A stretch of 64,000 nucleotides of DNA from Pseudomonas viridiflava (GCF_900582625.1 NZ_UTIQ01000241.1:124001-188000), one strand, 5' to 3'; shown: positions 11,431 to 23,113, numbered from the stretch's first letter. The notes: generated from the letters alone by a model not told the origin. Numbers and translations: made by a program.

Positions 11431-11536
11431 CCCTCACCCTAACCCTCTCCCATAAATGGGAGAGGGGACTGAAATGTGCAAGCACGACCACCGCAGTTTG
11501 GCTCCCCGCTCGCGGGAGAGGGGCTGGGGGTGAGGG
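11431..11536. repeat. MITE-like inverted-repeat element, copy 2
   Basis: About 106 bp with the same ends (CCCTCACCCTAACCCTCTCCC / GGGAGAGGGGCTGGGGGTGAGGG) and the same orientation as 7100-7210. It lies between the convergent ends of phhC and arfB. The internal part differs (CATAAATGGGAGAGGGGACTG and an arm around CTCCCCGCTCGCGGGAG). Confidence 0.5.
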
Positions 11537-11551
11537 CAAGGCTCACTTCGG

Positions 11552-11965
11552 TTAAAACTCCACCTTCCCCCTCCCCGCCTTGATCGCCCCACGCTGACTC
11601 TTCCCCTCCAACCGCCGCTTCTTCGAGCCCAACGTCGGCTTGGTCGGCCGGCGTTTTTTCTCGACTTTGCTGGCGGCCAGAATCAGCTCTTTCAGGCGTT
11701 CAAGCGCATCGGCGCGGTTCTGTTCCTGGGTTCGGTATTGCTGCGCCTTGATTACCACCACGCCATCGCTGGTGATGCGGCTGTCGCGCCATTGCAGCAG
11801 CCGCTCTTTGTAGAACGGCGGCAGCGACGAGGCGTTGATATCGAAGCGCAGGTGCATGGCGCTGGAGATTTTATTCACGTTCTGCCCACCGGCGCCCTGA
11901 GCGCGAATGGCGCTCAGCTCAATCTCGGCATCGGGTAGGTGCACGTTGTTGGAAATCTCCAGCAT
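11552..11965 (-). CDS. arfB: Alternative ribosome-rescue factor ArfB (YaeJ)
   Basis: Peptidyl-tRNA hydrolase that releases stalled non-stop ribosomes, 137 aa. The catalytic GGQ is in [13 protein letters not shown] near the N-terminus, and the basic C-terminal tail that enters the mRNA channel ([21 protein letters not shown]..) is present. The start at 11965 ([12 protein letters not shown]) was preferred over an upstream extension that reads backward through the aroP2 end. It lies 32 bp after aroP2 on the same strand and is probably co-transcribed with it. Confidence 0.5.
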   Translation of the reverse strand: MLEISNNVHLPDAEIELSAIRAQGAGGQNVNKISSAMHLRFDINASSLPPFYKERLLQWRDSRITSDGVVVIKAQQYRTQEQNRADALERLKELILAASKVEKKRRPTKPTLGSKKRRLEGKSQRGAIKAGRGKVEF

Positions 11966-11997
11966 GGGACGTTCGCTCTTTTTGCTTTTTGCAGGGG

Positions 11998-13407
11998 TCA
12001 GTCTGTGGCGACTTGCAGCGCGGCAGTACGTGCCCGCGACAGCTTCAATCGGTAGCACGCCCACATGATGACCAGCCACACCGGAATCGCGTACACCGAC
12101 ACCTGAATGCCCGGAATCAGCAGCATCACGCCGAGAATAAACAACACGAACGCCAGGCACAGGTAGTTGCCGTAGGGGAACAGCAAGGCGCGGAAGGCGG
12201 TGCGTACGCCGTCTTGTTCCATGCGCTGGCGGAATTTCAGGTGCGAGTAACTGATCATTGCCCAGTTGATCACCAGGGCCGCCACCACCAGCGACATCAA
12301 CAGCTCCAGGGCGTTTTGCGGCACCACGTAGTTCACCACCACGGCCAGCACCGTCACCAGCGCCGAGAGCAGCAAGGCGTTTACCGGTACGCCGCGTTTA
12401 TCCACTTTGGCGAATACTTTGGGCGCGTCGCCCTGCTCCGCCAGGCCCAGCAACATGCGGCCGTTGCAGTAGGTGCCGCTGTTGTAAACGGACACCGCCG
12501 CCGTCAGCACCACAAAGTTGAGCAAATGCGCGGCGGTGTTGCTGCCCAGCAGCGAGAACACCTGCACGAACGGGCTGCCGCTGTACGGGTCGCCGGCGCT
12601 ATTGATGTGTTCGAGCAACAGATTCCAAGGCGTCAGCGACAGCAGCACGACCAAGGCGCCGACGTAGAAAATCAGGATGCGGTAGATGACCTGGTTGATT
12701 GCTTTGGGAATCACGCTTTTCGGCTGATCCGCTTCGGCAGCGGTGAAGCCGAGCATTTCCAGGCCGCCAAAGGAAAACATGATAAAGGCCATGGCCATGA
12801 CCAAGCCGCTGATGCCGTTGGGGAAGAATCCGCCGTGGGCCCACAGGTTGCTGACCATCGCCTGCTCACCGCCAGCGCCGCTGACCAGCAAGTAGCAGCC
12901 CAGGGCGATCATGCCGACGATGGCCACCACCTTAATCATGGCGAACCAGAATTCCGCCTCGCCGAAGAGTTTTACGTTGGCCAGGTTGATGGCATTGACC
13001 AACACGAAGAACACGGCCGCCGACACCCAGGTCGGAATTTCCGGCCACCAGTAGTGAATGTATTTGCCGACGGCAGTGAGCTCGGACATGCCCACCAGAA
13101 TGTACAAAACCCAGCAATTCCAGCCGGACAAAAAGCCGGCGAAACCGCCCCAGTATTTATGTGCGAAGTGACTGAACGACCCGGCTACCGGCTCTTCAAC
13201 GATCATTTCGCCGAGCTGGCGCATGATCAAAAAGGCGATAAAGCCGCAAATGGCGTAGCCGAGAATCATCGACGGCCCGGCGCTTTTCAGCACCCCGGCC
13301 GAGCCAAGGAAAAGCCCGGTGCCGATGGCGCCGCCTAAGGCGATCAATTGGATGTGGCGATTTTTCAAGCCGCGTTTGAGCTGGCCGGAGGTCTGACTGT
13401 CGTGCAT
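11998..13407 (-). CDS. aroP2: Aromatic amino acid permease AroP2 (APC family)
   Basis: Inner-membrane amino acid/proton symporter, 469 aa, about 12 transmembrane segments. The N-terminal family signature is [19 protein letters not shown], followed by [16 protein letters not shown] and [18 protein letters not shown]. It is closest in type to AroP/PheP. Synteny with P. aeruginosa (hpd and aroP2 near arfB and phh genes) supports uptake of phenylalanine/tyrosine. It is 115 bp beyond maiA on the same strand and may have its own promoter. Confidence 0.5.
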   Translation of the reverse strand: MHDSQTSGQLKRGLKNRHIQLIALGGAIGTGLFLGSAGVLKSAGPSMILGYAICGFIAFLIMRQLGEMIVEEPVAGSFSHFAHKYWGGFAGFLSGWNCWVLYILVGMSELTAVGKYIHYWWPEIPTWVSAAVFFVLVNAINLANVKLFGEAEFWFAMIKVVAIVGMIALGCYLLVSGAGGEQAMVSNLWAHGGFFPNGISGLVMAMAFIMFSFGGLEMLGFTAAEADQPKSVIPKAINQVIYRILIFYVGALVVLLSLTPWNLLLEHINSAGDPYSGSPFVQVFSLLGSNTAAHLLNFVVLTAAVSVYNSGTYCNGRMLLGLAEQGDAPKVFAKVDKRGVPVNALLLSALVTVLAVVVNYVVPQNALELLMSLVVAALVINWAMISYSHLKFRQRMEQDGVRTAFRALLFPYGNYLCLAFVLFILGVMLLIPGIQVSVYAIPVWLVIMWACYRLKLSRARTAALQVATD

Positions 13408-13522
13408 GTAACGTCACCTACTTGTTTTTATCTGTGACGGGATCGGACCCGCCGCGCTTGTGGCACGGCGGAATTCAGCAAGGCGGGCGCGCGGCCTTGG
13501 TGTAGTCGGCGCCCCTTTACAC

Positions 13523-14173
13523 CTACAACAGCGGGGGAGCGTCGGGCTGCACCTCCGGTGTCGCATTGGCAAATGCTTCAAGGGAATTGCAGCGCTCGAC
13601 TACAGCGAGAATGCGTGGGTACGCATGGAGGTCACAGTTAAAACGGCGGGCATTGTACACCTGCGGCACCAGGCAAACCTCCAGCAAACCCGGCCGCTCG
13701 CCCATCGACAGTTCGCTCGGCATTCGCTGCAGGTTCTGTTCAACCGCCGCCAAGCCGCTATCGACCCAGTGCCGGTACCACGCGTCCTTGGCCGCCGCCT
13801 CTATGCCCAACGTTCCGCTTAGGTACTGCAACACGCGCAAGTTGTTCAACGGGTGAATATCACAGGCGATATGCAGCGCCACGCTGCGAATTTGCGCACG
13901 CAGGCTTGGGTCGCGGGGCAGCAGCGCCGGTTGCGGGTAGCACTCTTCGAGGTATTCGAGAATGGCCATGGACTGCGCGATGCGCGTGTCGCCATCCACC
14001 ACCAGCGGCAACAACCCTTGCGGGTTCAGCGCCTTGTAGTCGGCGCTGTGCTGCTCACCGCCGTCTTTGACCAAATGCACCGGCACCGACTGATACGCCA
14101 GGCCTTTGAGGTTCAGCGCGATGCGTACCCGGTACGCCGCACTGGAGCGCCAGTAGTCATAGAGCGTCAGCAT
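13523..14173 (-). CDS. maiA: Maleylacetoacetate isomerase MaiA
   Basis: Glutathione-dependent zeta-class GST-fold enzyme, cis-trans isomerisation of maleylacetoacetate to fumarylacetoacetate; 216 aa. The signature SSAAYRVRIALNLKG lies at residues 10-24, followed by NPQGLLPLVVDG and the substrate-pocket IAQSMAILEYLEE. It follows fah with a 3-bp gap, so it is surely in the hpd-hmgA-fah-maiA operon. Confidence 0.5.
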   Translation of the reverse strand: MLTLYDYWRSSAAYRVRIALNLKGLAYQSVPVHLVKDGGEQHSADYKALNPQGLLPLVVDGDTRIAQSMAILEYLEECYPQPALLPRDPSLRAQIRSVALHIACDIHPLNNLRVLQYLSGTLGIEAAAKDAWYRHWVDSGLAAVEQNLQRMPSELSMGERPGLLEVCLVPQVYNARRFNCDLHAYPRILAVVERCNSLEAFANATPEVQPDAPPLL

Positions 14174-14176
14174 GGC

Positions 14177-15160
14177 TCAGCCTCGGTACGCAGTGACCAC
14201 TTGGTCGATGGCGCCGAAAATGCTCTGCCCTGCCGCGTCGAACATCTCGATGCGCACCCGGTCGCCAAAGCGCAGGAACGGGGTTTTTGCCTCGCCGTGC
14301 TCGACGATTTCCAACATGCGTTTCTCAGCCAGGCAACTGGAGCCGGCGCTGCGGTCATAGTTCGACACGGTGCCCGAGCCGACGATGCTGCCCGCGCCCA
14401 GCGCGCGGGTTTTCGCCGCGTGAGCCAGCAGCGTTGGGAAGTTGAAGGTCATGTCGGTGCCGGCGTCAGGCTGGCCGAATAGCGCGCCGTTGATGTGGGA
14501 AGTGAGCGGCCGATGCACCTTGCCGTCACGCCAGCTTTCGCCAAGCTCGTCCGGGGTGATGGCCACCGGCGAGAAACTCGACGACGGTTTGCTTTGGTAA
14601 AAGCCAAAGCCCTTGGCCAGTTCGCCAGGAATCAGGTTACGCAGCGACACATCGTTGACCAGCATCAGCAACTGAATATGCCCGCTCGCCTCGGCCGCCG
14701 ACACGCCCATGGGCACGTCGTCGGTGACCACGGCGATCTCCGCTTCCAAGTCGATGCCCCACGCTTCGTCCGCCATCAGAATCGGGCTATGGGGCGCGAT
14801 AAAGGTATCGGCGCCGCCTTGGTACATCAGCGGGTCGTGCCAAAAGCTTTCCGGCATTTCAGCGCCACGGGCTTTGCGCACCAGCTCCACGTGATTGACG
14901 TAGGCGCTGCCGTCGGCCCAGTGATATGCACGGGGCAACGGGCTGGCGCAGGCGCTCTGGTCGAAGGCAAAGGCCTCACCTTCCAGGCCATCGTTCAGGC
15001 GCTGGTACACCGCTTCGAGTTTCGGGCGGGCGGTGGCCCAGTTATCGAGCGCCGCTTGCAGGGTGGCGGCAATGCTTGGGACTTTGACGGCGCGGATCAG
15101 GTCGCGGGAGACGACGATGAGTTGGCCGTCACGGCCGGTGTTCAGGGATGCGAGTTTCAT
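14177..15160 (-). CDS. Fumarylacetoacetate hydrolase family protein (short form)
   Basis: Last hydrolytic step of tyrosine breakdown, giving fumarate and acetoacetate. 327 aa from MKLASLNTGRDGQ, clearly shorter than the about 430-aa FahA found in many pseudomonads. Metal-binding acidic residues are seen in WGIDLEAEIAVVTDDVP; LLMLVNDVSLRN and GSGTVSNYD are the typical FAH motifs. Placed between hmgA and maiA, so the fumarylacetoacetase role is strongly supported by context although the family also contains other hydrolases. Confidence 0.5.
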   Translation of the reverse strand: MKLASLNTGRDGQLIVVSRDLIRAVKVPSIAATLQAALDNWATARPKLEAVYQRLNDGLEGEAFAFDQSACASPLPRAYHWADGSAYVNHVELVRKARGAEMPESFWHDPLMYQGGADTFIAPHSPILMADEAWGIDLEAEIAVVTDDVPMGVSAAEASGHIQLLMLVNDVSLRNLIPGELAKGFGFYQSKPSSSFSPVAITPDELGESWRDGKVHRPLTSHINGALFGQPDAGTDMTFNFPTLLAHAAKTRALGAGSIVGSGTVSNYDRSAGSSCLAEKRMLEIVEHGEAKTPFLRFGDRVRIEMFDAAGQSIFGAIDQVVTAYRG

Positions 15161-15200
15161 CTCAGGATTCCAAATAAGGGTGCCGGTTCGCGCGGCTGTT

Positions 15201-15263
15201 GTAGGAGCCAGCTTGCTGGCGAAGCGGGTGCACAAAGGGCTTCGCCAGCAAGCTGGCTCCTAC
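15201..15263. repeat. REP doublet (REPIN) between hmgA and fah
   Basis: Two REP sequences in inverted orientation, GTAGGAGCCAGCTTGCTGGC ... GCCAGCAAGCTGGCTCCTAC, separated by about 23 bp. It is able to fold into a long cruciform. It sits inside the tyrosine catabolic operon, where it may modulate expression of the downstream genes. Confidence 0.5.
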
Positions 15264-15274
15264 GAAAGTGGGCG

Positions 15275-16426
15275 TCAGGGAGCAGCGTCAGTCGGTTTCC
15301 CCGGCGCCCGCCACGAATCCACATACGCCGCCACATCCACCGCCGCTGCGGCTTCGCCAATTTCCAGGCCTCGCCGCGTGTCGATCATCACCGCCACTTC
15401 CTCGACAAAAGTCGCCGGGCTTTCCTGGCTCTTTTTCAGGGCTTTGGGGTGTGGGCCGTGGGGGAAGCCGCAGGGGTGCAGCGTGACCATGCCGGCCTCG
15501 ATGTTGTCGCGGCTGAAGAAGTTGCCGCGGTGGTAAAACAGCACTTCGTCGTAGTCGTCGTTGTTGTGATAGAACGGCACTTTCAACGCGCCGGGGTCGC
15601 TTTCGACCGGGCGCGGGGTAAAGGTGCAGACCACAAAACCATTGGCCACAAACGTAGTGTGGGCCGATGGCGGCAGGTGGTAGCGGTGGCTCATGACCGG
15701 GCGGATGTCGCGCCAGTTGAGGCGCACCACGGTGTTGTCACCGTGCCAGCCGACCACATCGAGCGGGTTGTACGGGTAGGTCACGGTGCTGATCTGGTTA
15801 CGCCGCTTGATGCGAATTTGCCAGGTGTTTTCGTCTTGCTGGGCTTTGAACGCGTCATCCAGATGCGGATGGTCGAGCACGGCAGGGTCGAAGATGGCGT
15901 GCGGGCCCAGCAGACCTTTGTCGGGTAGTTGGTAGGCGCCATCGGTGTTTTCGATCAGCAGCATAAACGTCGGCTCGCTGGCTTCGATGCGCCAGGCGGT
16001 GCCGCGTGGCACCACTAGGTAATCGCCGTCGCGGTATTGCAAATGACCGAAGTCACAGTAGAAATGGCCGCTGCCTTCGTGCACGAACAGCAGCTCATCG
16101 CCGTCGCTGTTGCGCACTAAATGACGCATCGCGCCGTTGCATTTCCACACGCGAATACGCACGTCGCTGTTGTGCAGCGCCAGCGGCGCGGCGAGCGGGC
16201 AATCGCTTTCGCTCGGCACCCGGTTCAGGTCGAACGCGTGGGGGCGCAGCGGGCCTTGCCAATCCACCCAGCCGGTTGGCGGATGCTTGTGGTGCAGGTG
16301 CGCGGCGGGGCCGAAAAAACCTTCGCGGCCCATCTCGCGTTCATAGGTGCCTTCGGGAAAGTCGCAGTGCGCTTGCCGTGAACACTCGCCTTCGCGCAGG
16401 GGAAACTGAATCCAGTTGCGGCTCAT
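15275..16426 (-). CDS. hmgA: Homogentisate 1,2-dioxygenase (short alternative form)
   Basis: Non-haem iron ring-cleaving enzyme of the HGD family, 383 aa against about 430-440 for the usual Pseudomonas HmgA. Likely iron ligands lie in PFYHNNDDYDEVLFYHRGN and HPCGFPHGPHP (His, Glu, His in family order). AGGAG precedes the ATG. Located between hpd and fah, which fixes the substrate as homogentisate with good confidence. The shorter form resembles the type I associate with Xanthomonas-like operons rather than the standard hmgABC operon; that comparison is from memory. Confidence 0.5.
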   Translation of the reverse strand: MSRNWIQFPLREGECSRQAHCDFPEGTYEREMGREGFFGPAAHLHHKHPPTGWVDWQGPLRPHAFDLNRVPSESDCPLAAPLALHNSDVRIRVWKCNGAMRHLVRNSDGDELLFVHEGSGHFYCDFGHLQYRDGDYLVVPRGTAWRIEASEPTFMLLIENTDGAYQLPDKGLLGPHAIFDPAVLDHPHLDDAFKAQQDENTWQIRIKRRNQISTVTYPYNPLDVVGWHGDNTVVRLNWRDIRPVMSHRYHLPPSAHTTFVANGFVVCTFTPRPVESDPGALKVPFYHNNDDYDEVLFYHRGNFFSRDNIEAGMVTLHPCGFPHGPHPKALKKSQESPATFVEEVAVMIDTRRGLEIGEAAAAVDVAAYVDSWRAPGKPTDAAP

Positions 16427-16442
16427 GGTGCAGCTCCTGTGC

Positions 16443-17540
16443 TTAGTCCGCTGCGATCACGCCACGGCGAACCTGGTCTTCCTCAATCGACTCGAACAGC
16501 GCCTTGAAATTGCCTTCGCCAAAGCCTTGGTTGCCTTTGCGCTGGATGATTTCAAAGAAGATCGGGCCGATCACCGTATTGGTGAAAATCTGCAGCAGGA
16601 TGCCGTCATCGCCCGGCGCGCCATCGATCAGCAGGTTCAACTCTTGCAGCACGGCCGTCGGCTCGCCGTGCCCGGCCACGCGGGTGTCGACCTTGGCGTA
16701 ATAGGTGTCGGGGGTGGTCATGAAATCCACACCATTAGCGCGCAGCTGGCGCACGGTGGCGTAGATGTCGTCGCTGGCCAGCGCGATGTGTTGGATGCCT
16801 TCGCCGTGGTACTCGCGAATGAACTCTTCGATTTGCGACTTATCGTCGGCCGACTCGTTGATCGGGATGCGGATCTTGCCGCACGGCGCGGTCATGGCGC
16901 GCGACAGCAGGCCAGTGAGTTTGCCTTCGATGTCGAAGTAGCGAATTTCACGGAAGTTGGCGATGCGCTCGTAGAAGCCGGACCACACATCCATTTGCCC
17001 ACGGTTGACGTTGTGGGTCAGGTGATCGATTTCCCGCAAGCCCACAGCGTTATCGTTCGGGGTGCGGCCTTCGATGTATTCGAAGTCGACGTCGTAAATG
17101 CTCTTGTCGCCGTAACGGTCAACCAGATACAGCAGCGAGCCGCCGATGCCTTCAACACAAGGAATATTGAGCTCGCCGAAATTGGCGTGGCTGCCCACCA
17201 GCTTGGCGCCTTGCGACTGCACATAAGCGGCGGCTTGTGCGGCGTTCTGTACCCGGAAGGCCATGGCGCAGGCGCTGGGGCCATGCTTGAGGCCGAACTC
17301 GCGCACATGGCCGGTGGGGCTGCCGTTGAGCACGAAGTTGATGTCGTTCTGCTGGAACAGAAAAACTTCCTTGGAACGGTGCTTGGCGGTTTCGGTAAAG
17401 CCCATGGCGGTGAACAGCTCACGCAGCTGCTGGATGCCTTCGGGCGTTGGCGCGGTGTATTCGACGAACTCGAAGCCGTTGGTGCCGATGGGGTTGTGGG
17501 CCTGGATTGGATCGGGTTTGAGAGCGTGCACGGCGTTCAT
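16443..17540 (-). CDS. hpd: 4-Hydroxyphenylpyruvate dioxygenase
   Basis: Fe(II) dioxygenase converting 4-hydroxyphenylpyruvate to homogentisate, 365 aa. The iron ligands are visible: His in REIDHLTHNVNRGQMD, His in GEGIQHIALASDDI, and Glu in GPIFFEIIQRKGNQGFGEGN. The C-terminal GEGNFKALFESIEEDQVRRG is the family gate helix. GGAGG lies 4 nt before the ATG. First gene of hpd-hmgA-fah-maiA; hmgA follows after 16 bp. Upstream is a G-run-rich tract. Confidence 0.5.
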   Translation of the reverse strand: MNAVHALKPDPIQAHNPIGTNGFEFVEYTAPTPEGIQQLRELFTAMGFTETAKHRSKEVFLFQQNDINFVLNGSPTGHVREFGLKHGPSACAMAFRVQNAAQAAAYVQSQGAKLVGSHANFGELNIPCVEGIGGSLLYLVDRYGDKSIYDVDFEYIEGRTPNDNAVGLREIDHLTHNVNRGQMDVWSGFYERIANFREIRYFDIEGKLTGLLSRAMTAPCGKIRIPINESADDKSQIEEFIREYHGEGIQHIALASDDIYATVRQLRANGVDFMTTPDTYYAKVDTRVAGHGEPTAVLQELNLLIDGAPGDDGILLQIFTNTVIGPIFFEIIQRKGNQGFGEGNFKALFESIEEDQVRRGVIAAD

Positions 17541-17634
17541 TGCGCCTCCTGAATTGTTGTTATGGCGGTGGCCGGGGGTGGCCGGTGGGGTTCATAACAG
17601 CGCTTGCGGGGGGCGGGAACAAGATGGGGTGGGC

Positions 17635-17663
17635 GGGGGTTTTGACGGGGTTATGGGGCGGGG
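17635..17663 (+). other. G-quadruplex-type motif upstream of hpd
   Basis: Four G-runs of four or more: G5-N7-G4-N4-G4-N1-G4 on the plus strand, about 95-123 bp upstream of the hpd start codon and on its template strand. More G-runs flank it. Function is inferred only. Confidence 0.5.
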
Positions 17664-17769
17664 TGGCAAGGATTTGATACGGGGGGAATTGGCCGGGCTT
17701 GGTGAGGCGGTGCTTTGCTCCGCTTTGGAGGCTTTTGTTTGGCCGGGTGGTTTCGCTCCCCTCACTAGC

Positions 17770-17875
17770 CTGGATTCCGAATCGTCGGACCGCCGCCTGC
17801 GCGGGAATGACGGTGCAAGCCGAACATAACTCGCCAATCAAACCTCCGTCATCCCCGCGCAGGCGGGGATCCAGG
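17770..17875. repeat. Pair of dispersed GTCATTCCCGC-type palindromes
   Basis: A long copy at 17770-17812 carries the extra segment GAATCGTCGGACCGCC in one arm. A short copy in reverse orientation (CCGTCATCCCCGCGCAGGCG..) lies at 17846-17875. Same family as the five-copy cluster at 4656-4955. Confidence 0.5.
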
Positions 17876-18034
17876 CTTGCATGGCGAACCTATACACCCG
17901 GCCCGCCTCGGCCTTCAACCGCGGAGTACTTGACCGCTTTCAACCCGCCAAACGCGTAAAGAAAACCTGCCACCCCGGCCTACTTTCGTTACGTTCACCC
18001 TCGCATACTCCTGTGCGTTGTCACGCCGCGAAGG

Positions 18035-19357
18035 TCAAATACCGGCAATCTCCCGCAGCCGGTACCACGACATGCCAAGCGCCAACAGCGGCGTGCGCAA
18101 CAATTTGCCGCCCGGGAATTTCATGTGCGGCACTTGCGCGAACAGGTCGAAGCCGGTGCTGTCCTGACGACAGATGGCTTCAGCCAGCAGCCGACCGGCC
18201 AGGTGCGTGGTGTTAACGCCGTGCCCGGAATAGGCCTGGGCGAAGTACACGTTGGTTTCGCCACGCAGGCGGCCAATTTGCGGCAAGCGGTTGGCGCCGA
18301 TGCCGATGGTGCCGCCCCAGGCGAAGTCGATGCGGGTGTCGGCCAATTGCGGGAATACGCGGAGCATTTTCGGCCGCATATACGCGGCGATGTCCTGAGG
18401 GTCGCGCCCCGAGTAATGGCAGGCGCCGCCGAACAACAGGCGACGGTCGGCAGACAAGCGGAAGTAGTCGAGCCCCACGCGCTGGTCGCACAAGGCGCGG
18501 TTGCCCGGAATCAATTGCTCGGCCTGCGCTTCACTGAGTTGTTCGGTGCCGATGATGTAGCTGCCAGCGGGCAACACTTTGCCGCTGAGTTCCGGCACCA
18601 GCCCGGCCAGGTGAGCGTTGCCGGCCAACACCAGCGAGCCCGCGCGCACCAGCCCGGAGGCGGTGTGCACTTTCACTTTGGCGCCGTATTCGATGCGCTG
18701 CGCGGCGCTGTTTTCGAAAATGCGCACGCCCAGCTTGTGCGCGACAGCCGCTTCGCCAAGTGCGAGGTTAAGCGGATGCAAATGGCCTGAGCCGCTGTCG
18801 ATCATGCCGCCGACAAACACCTTCGAGTCGACCACGCGGTCCATTTGGTCGGGCTCGATCAAGGTCAGCTCGTGGCCGTAACCCATGCGCTCGAGCGCCT
18901 GTTTGTCCTCGATAAACCCTTGGTAGTGCTGCGGCGTGTTGGCCAGGTCGCAGTAGCCCCAGCGCAGGTCGCACTCGATGCTGTATTTGGCGACGCGCTG
19001 GCGAACGATTTCCACCGCTTCCAGCCCCAGACGCTCCAGGGTGGCCACGCCGTCGGTGCCGATCTGGCTGGCGAATTTCGACAAGTCGTGGCCGACGCCA
19101 CGAATCAATTGCCCGCCGTTGCGACCGCTGGCGGCCCAGGCGATTTGCTTGGCTTCCAGTAGCACCACAGACAGGCCGCGTTCGGCCAATTCAATGGCGG
19201 TGTTCAAGCCGCTGAAACCGCCGCCGACGATGCACACATCGCAATCCAGCGCGCCAGTGAGCACCGGAAAGTCGATCTGTTTGTTGCGCGTGGCGTGGTA
19301 GTAGGAGGCGGTGTGGGCCGTGGGCGCGGCGCCAGGATTAGGGGAGTTCAGCGTCAT
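18035..19357 (-). CDS. puuB: FAD-dependent gamma-glutamylpolyamine oxidase (PuuB-like)
   Basis: D-amino-acid-oxidase-fold flavoenzyme, 440 aa. The FAD-binding dinucleotide motif is CDVCIVGGGFSGLNTAIELA near residue 40, followed by AASGRNGGQLIRGVGHDL, typical of PuuB. The C-terminal FAD contact is FAWGGTIGIGANRLPQIG and AYSGHGVNTTHLAG. Third gene of a minus-strand unit with a polyamine-binding protein and a glutamine-synthetase-like enzyme, so oxidation of gamma-glutamylputrescine (or related amine) is the likely role. Related oxidases act on other amines. Confidence 0.5.
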   Translation of the reverse strand: MTLNSPNPGAAPTAHTASYYHATRNKQIDFPVLTGALDCDVCIVGGGFSGLNTAIELAERGLSVVLLEAKQIAWAASGRNGGQLIRGVGHDLSKFASQIGTDGVATLERLGLEAVEIVRQRVAKYSIECDLRWGYCDLANTPQHYQGFIEDKQALERMGYGHELTLIEPDQMDRVVDSKVFVGGMIDSGSGHLHPLNLALGEAAVAHKLGVRIFENSAAQRIEYGAKVKVHTASGLVRAGSLVLAGNAHLAGLVPELSGKVLPAGSYIIGTEQLSEAQAEQLIPGNRALCDQRVGLDYFRLSADRRLLFGGACHYSGRDPQDIAAYMRPKMLRVFPQLADTRIDFAWGGTIGIGANRLPQIGRLRGETNVYFAQAYSGHGVNTTHLAGRLLAEAICRQDSTGFDLFAQVPHMKFPGGKLLRTPLLALGMSWYRLREIAGI

Positions 19358-19424
19358 ACAAAGACCTAAAGCTTGGAGGTTTGCACCTCTGGAAAACGAT
19401 GGGACGGACCGGCGAAACCGACTC

Positions 19425-19493
19425 CTGTAGGAGCGGCTTCAGCCGCGATGCTTGTGATGTTCAAGAGCATCGCGGCTAAAGCCGCTCCCACAG
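19425..19493. repeat. REP doublet between potF-like and puuB-like genes
   Basis: Inverted pair CTGTAGGAGCGGCTTCAGCC ... GGCTAAAGCCGCTCCCACAG with the inner arms GCGATGC / GCATCGC. It occupies the spacer downstream of the binding-protein gene, the same placement as the REP element after aotJ. Confidence 0.5.
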
Positions 19494-19525
19494 GGGCAGG
19501 CGTGCAGTTCGAGCGCCGAGCGCTA

Positions 19526-22016
<2,491 letters not shown>

Positions 22017-22228
22017 AAACCCTCAGGGGAGTTGTGCTTGAAGGCGCCGATTCTGCGCGGGGCGCTCGCGGGGCATCTATCCAGTTTGCGCAACGGCGGC
22101 TGCCACTTTTTGGCGCATGTGGCGTTTAGTCGCGAAACGGCACACCTAAGCTCCGCGAACGGCTAAACCAACGCCTCGCCAAGCCCGGCCATAATCGGGC
22201 GCACAACAATCTGAAAACGTGATTCGCG

Positions 22229-23113
22229 ATGGCGATCAAGGTCTTGCAAACTCTGGACGTCGACCAGCAAAGGACGGCCATCGACGGCTGGCACCAGCAC
22301 TACGCGCAGATGTCGGCGGGGCGTTTCCACGGCAGCATCGTGCATGCCCAATGCAACGGCGTGGAAGCCTACGAAGAACGGATGAACACCCGCGTCGAGC
22401 AACATTTTCACGCGCCCGACAACGCCCTGGTGTTCAGCTTCGACATGGCCGACGGCGCCCTGTACCTGCTCAACAGCGAAACCCAGAACACCTGGATCAC
22501 CCCCGAGAACTACCGCGAAGTGGCGGTGGTGATCGACCTCGACCTGATGGGCCAACCGCCCTGCCCCAACAGCCTCGACGGCCTGCTGCTGACGCCACTG
22601 AAATCGCAGCAAAGCCAAGTGTTCAGTTCATGGTTGAGTTACGTGCTGAACAAACTTTCCGCCACGCCAGGCGCCAGTCTGGACGCCAACTTGTCGCGGC
22701 AACTGGTAGACGACTGTTTATTTGTACTCGACTGCTCGTCGCGCTCGCTCGACCAATCGCGGCAACGGCGCCTGGCCGAAGACCGGCGCATCGTCAGCAA
22801 GGTATTTGAATTGGCCAGCGCTTACCCCGAAGACAACTTCAACGTGCTGGAACTGGCGACCGCAGCGGGCGTGACGGTGCGCCAGTTGCAGCATTCATTT
22901 ACCCAATTCACCGGCATCACCCCCAGCGCCTGGCTGCGCCTACGCCGACTGAACGCCGCCCACCGCGACCTGGCCCGCGCCGCGCCGGAAGAAACCACGG
23001 TGGCAGAGGTGGCCATGCGGTGGTCGTTCTGGCATTTGGGGCGCTTTTCCGAAGCGTATCGGGGGCTGTTTAACGAGATGCCCCGGTGCACGTTGCAGCG
23101 GCGCTGGAGCTGA
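22229..23113 (+). CDS. AraC-family transcriptional regulator
   Basis: 294 aa with a C-terminal AraC double HTH: FNVLELATAAGVTVRQLQHS and TVAEVAMRWSFWHLGRFSEA. The N-terminal 190 residues are a divergent sensor region (HQHYAQMSAGRFHGSIVHA) similar in style to EutR-type amine regulators. Divergent, 212 bp from the polyamine synthetase gene, so it probably controls the polyamine unit; the inducer is unknown. The 3' end is followed by REP-like sequences and a terminator. Confidence 0.5.
   Translation: MAIKVLQTLDVDQQRTAIDGWHQHYAQMSAGRFHGSIVHAQCNGVEAYEERMNTRVEQHFHAPDNALVFSFDMADGALYLLNSETQNTWITPENYREVAVVIDLDLMGQPPCPNSLDGLLLTPLKSQQSQVFSSWLSYVLNKLSATPGASLDANLSRQLVDDCLFVLDCSSRSLDQSRQRRLAEDRRIVSKVFELASAYPEDNFNVLELATAAGVTVRQLQHSFTQFTGITPSAWLRLRRLNAAHRDLARAAPEETTVAEVAMRWSFWHLGRFSEAYRGLFNEMPRCTLQRRWS

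Larger units (their letters stand above)
17541..18034. other. hpd upstream region with G-rich tract and palindromic repeats, no gene
   Basis: About 494 bp between hpd and the puuB-like gene, both leading away or toward on the minus strand. It contains a guanine-run tract (17565-17705), two dispersed palindromes (17770-17875) and a short T/C-rich stretch. Open frames here are low-complexity and none carries a recognisable motif. Confidence 0.5.

Noticed and set aside
11989-13338. 449-codon plus-strand frame
   Set aside because: Antisense to the aroP2 permease gene; His/Gln-rich translation typical of antisense to hydrophobic proteins.
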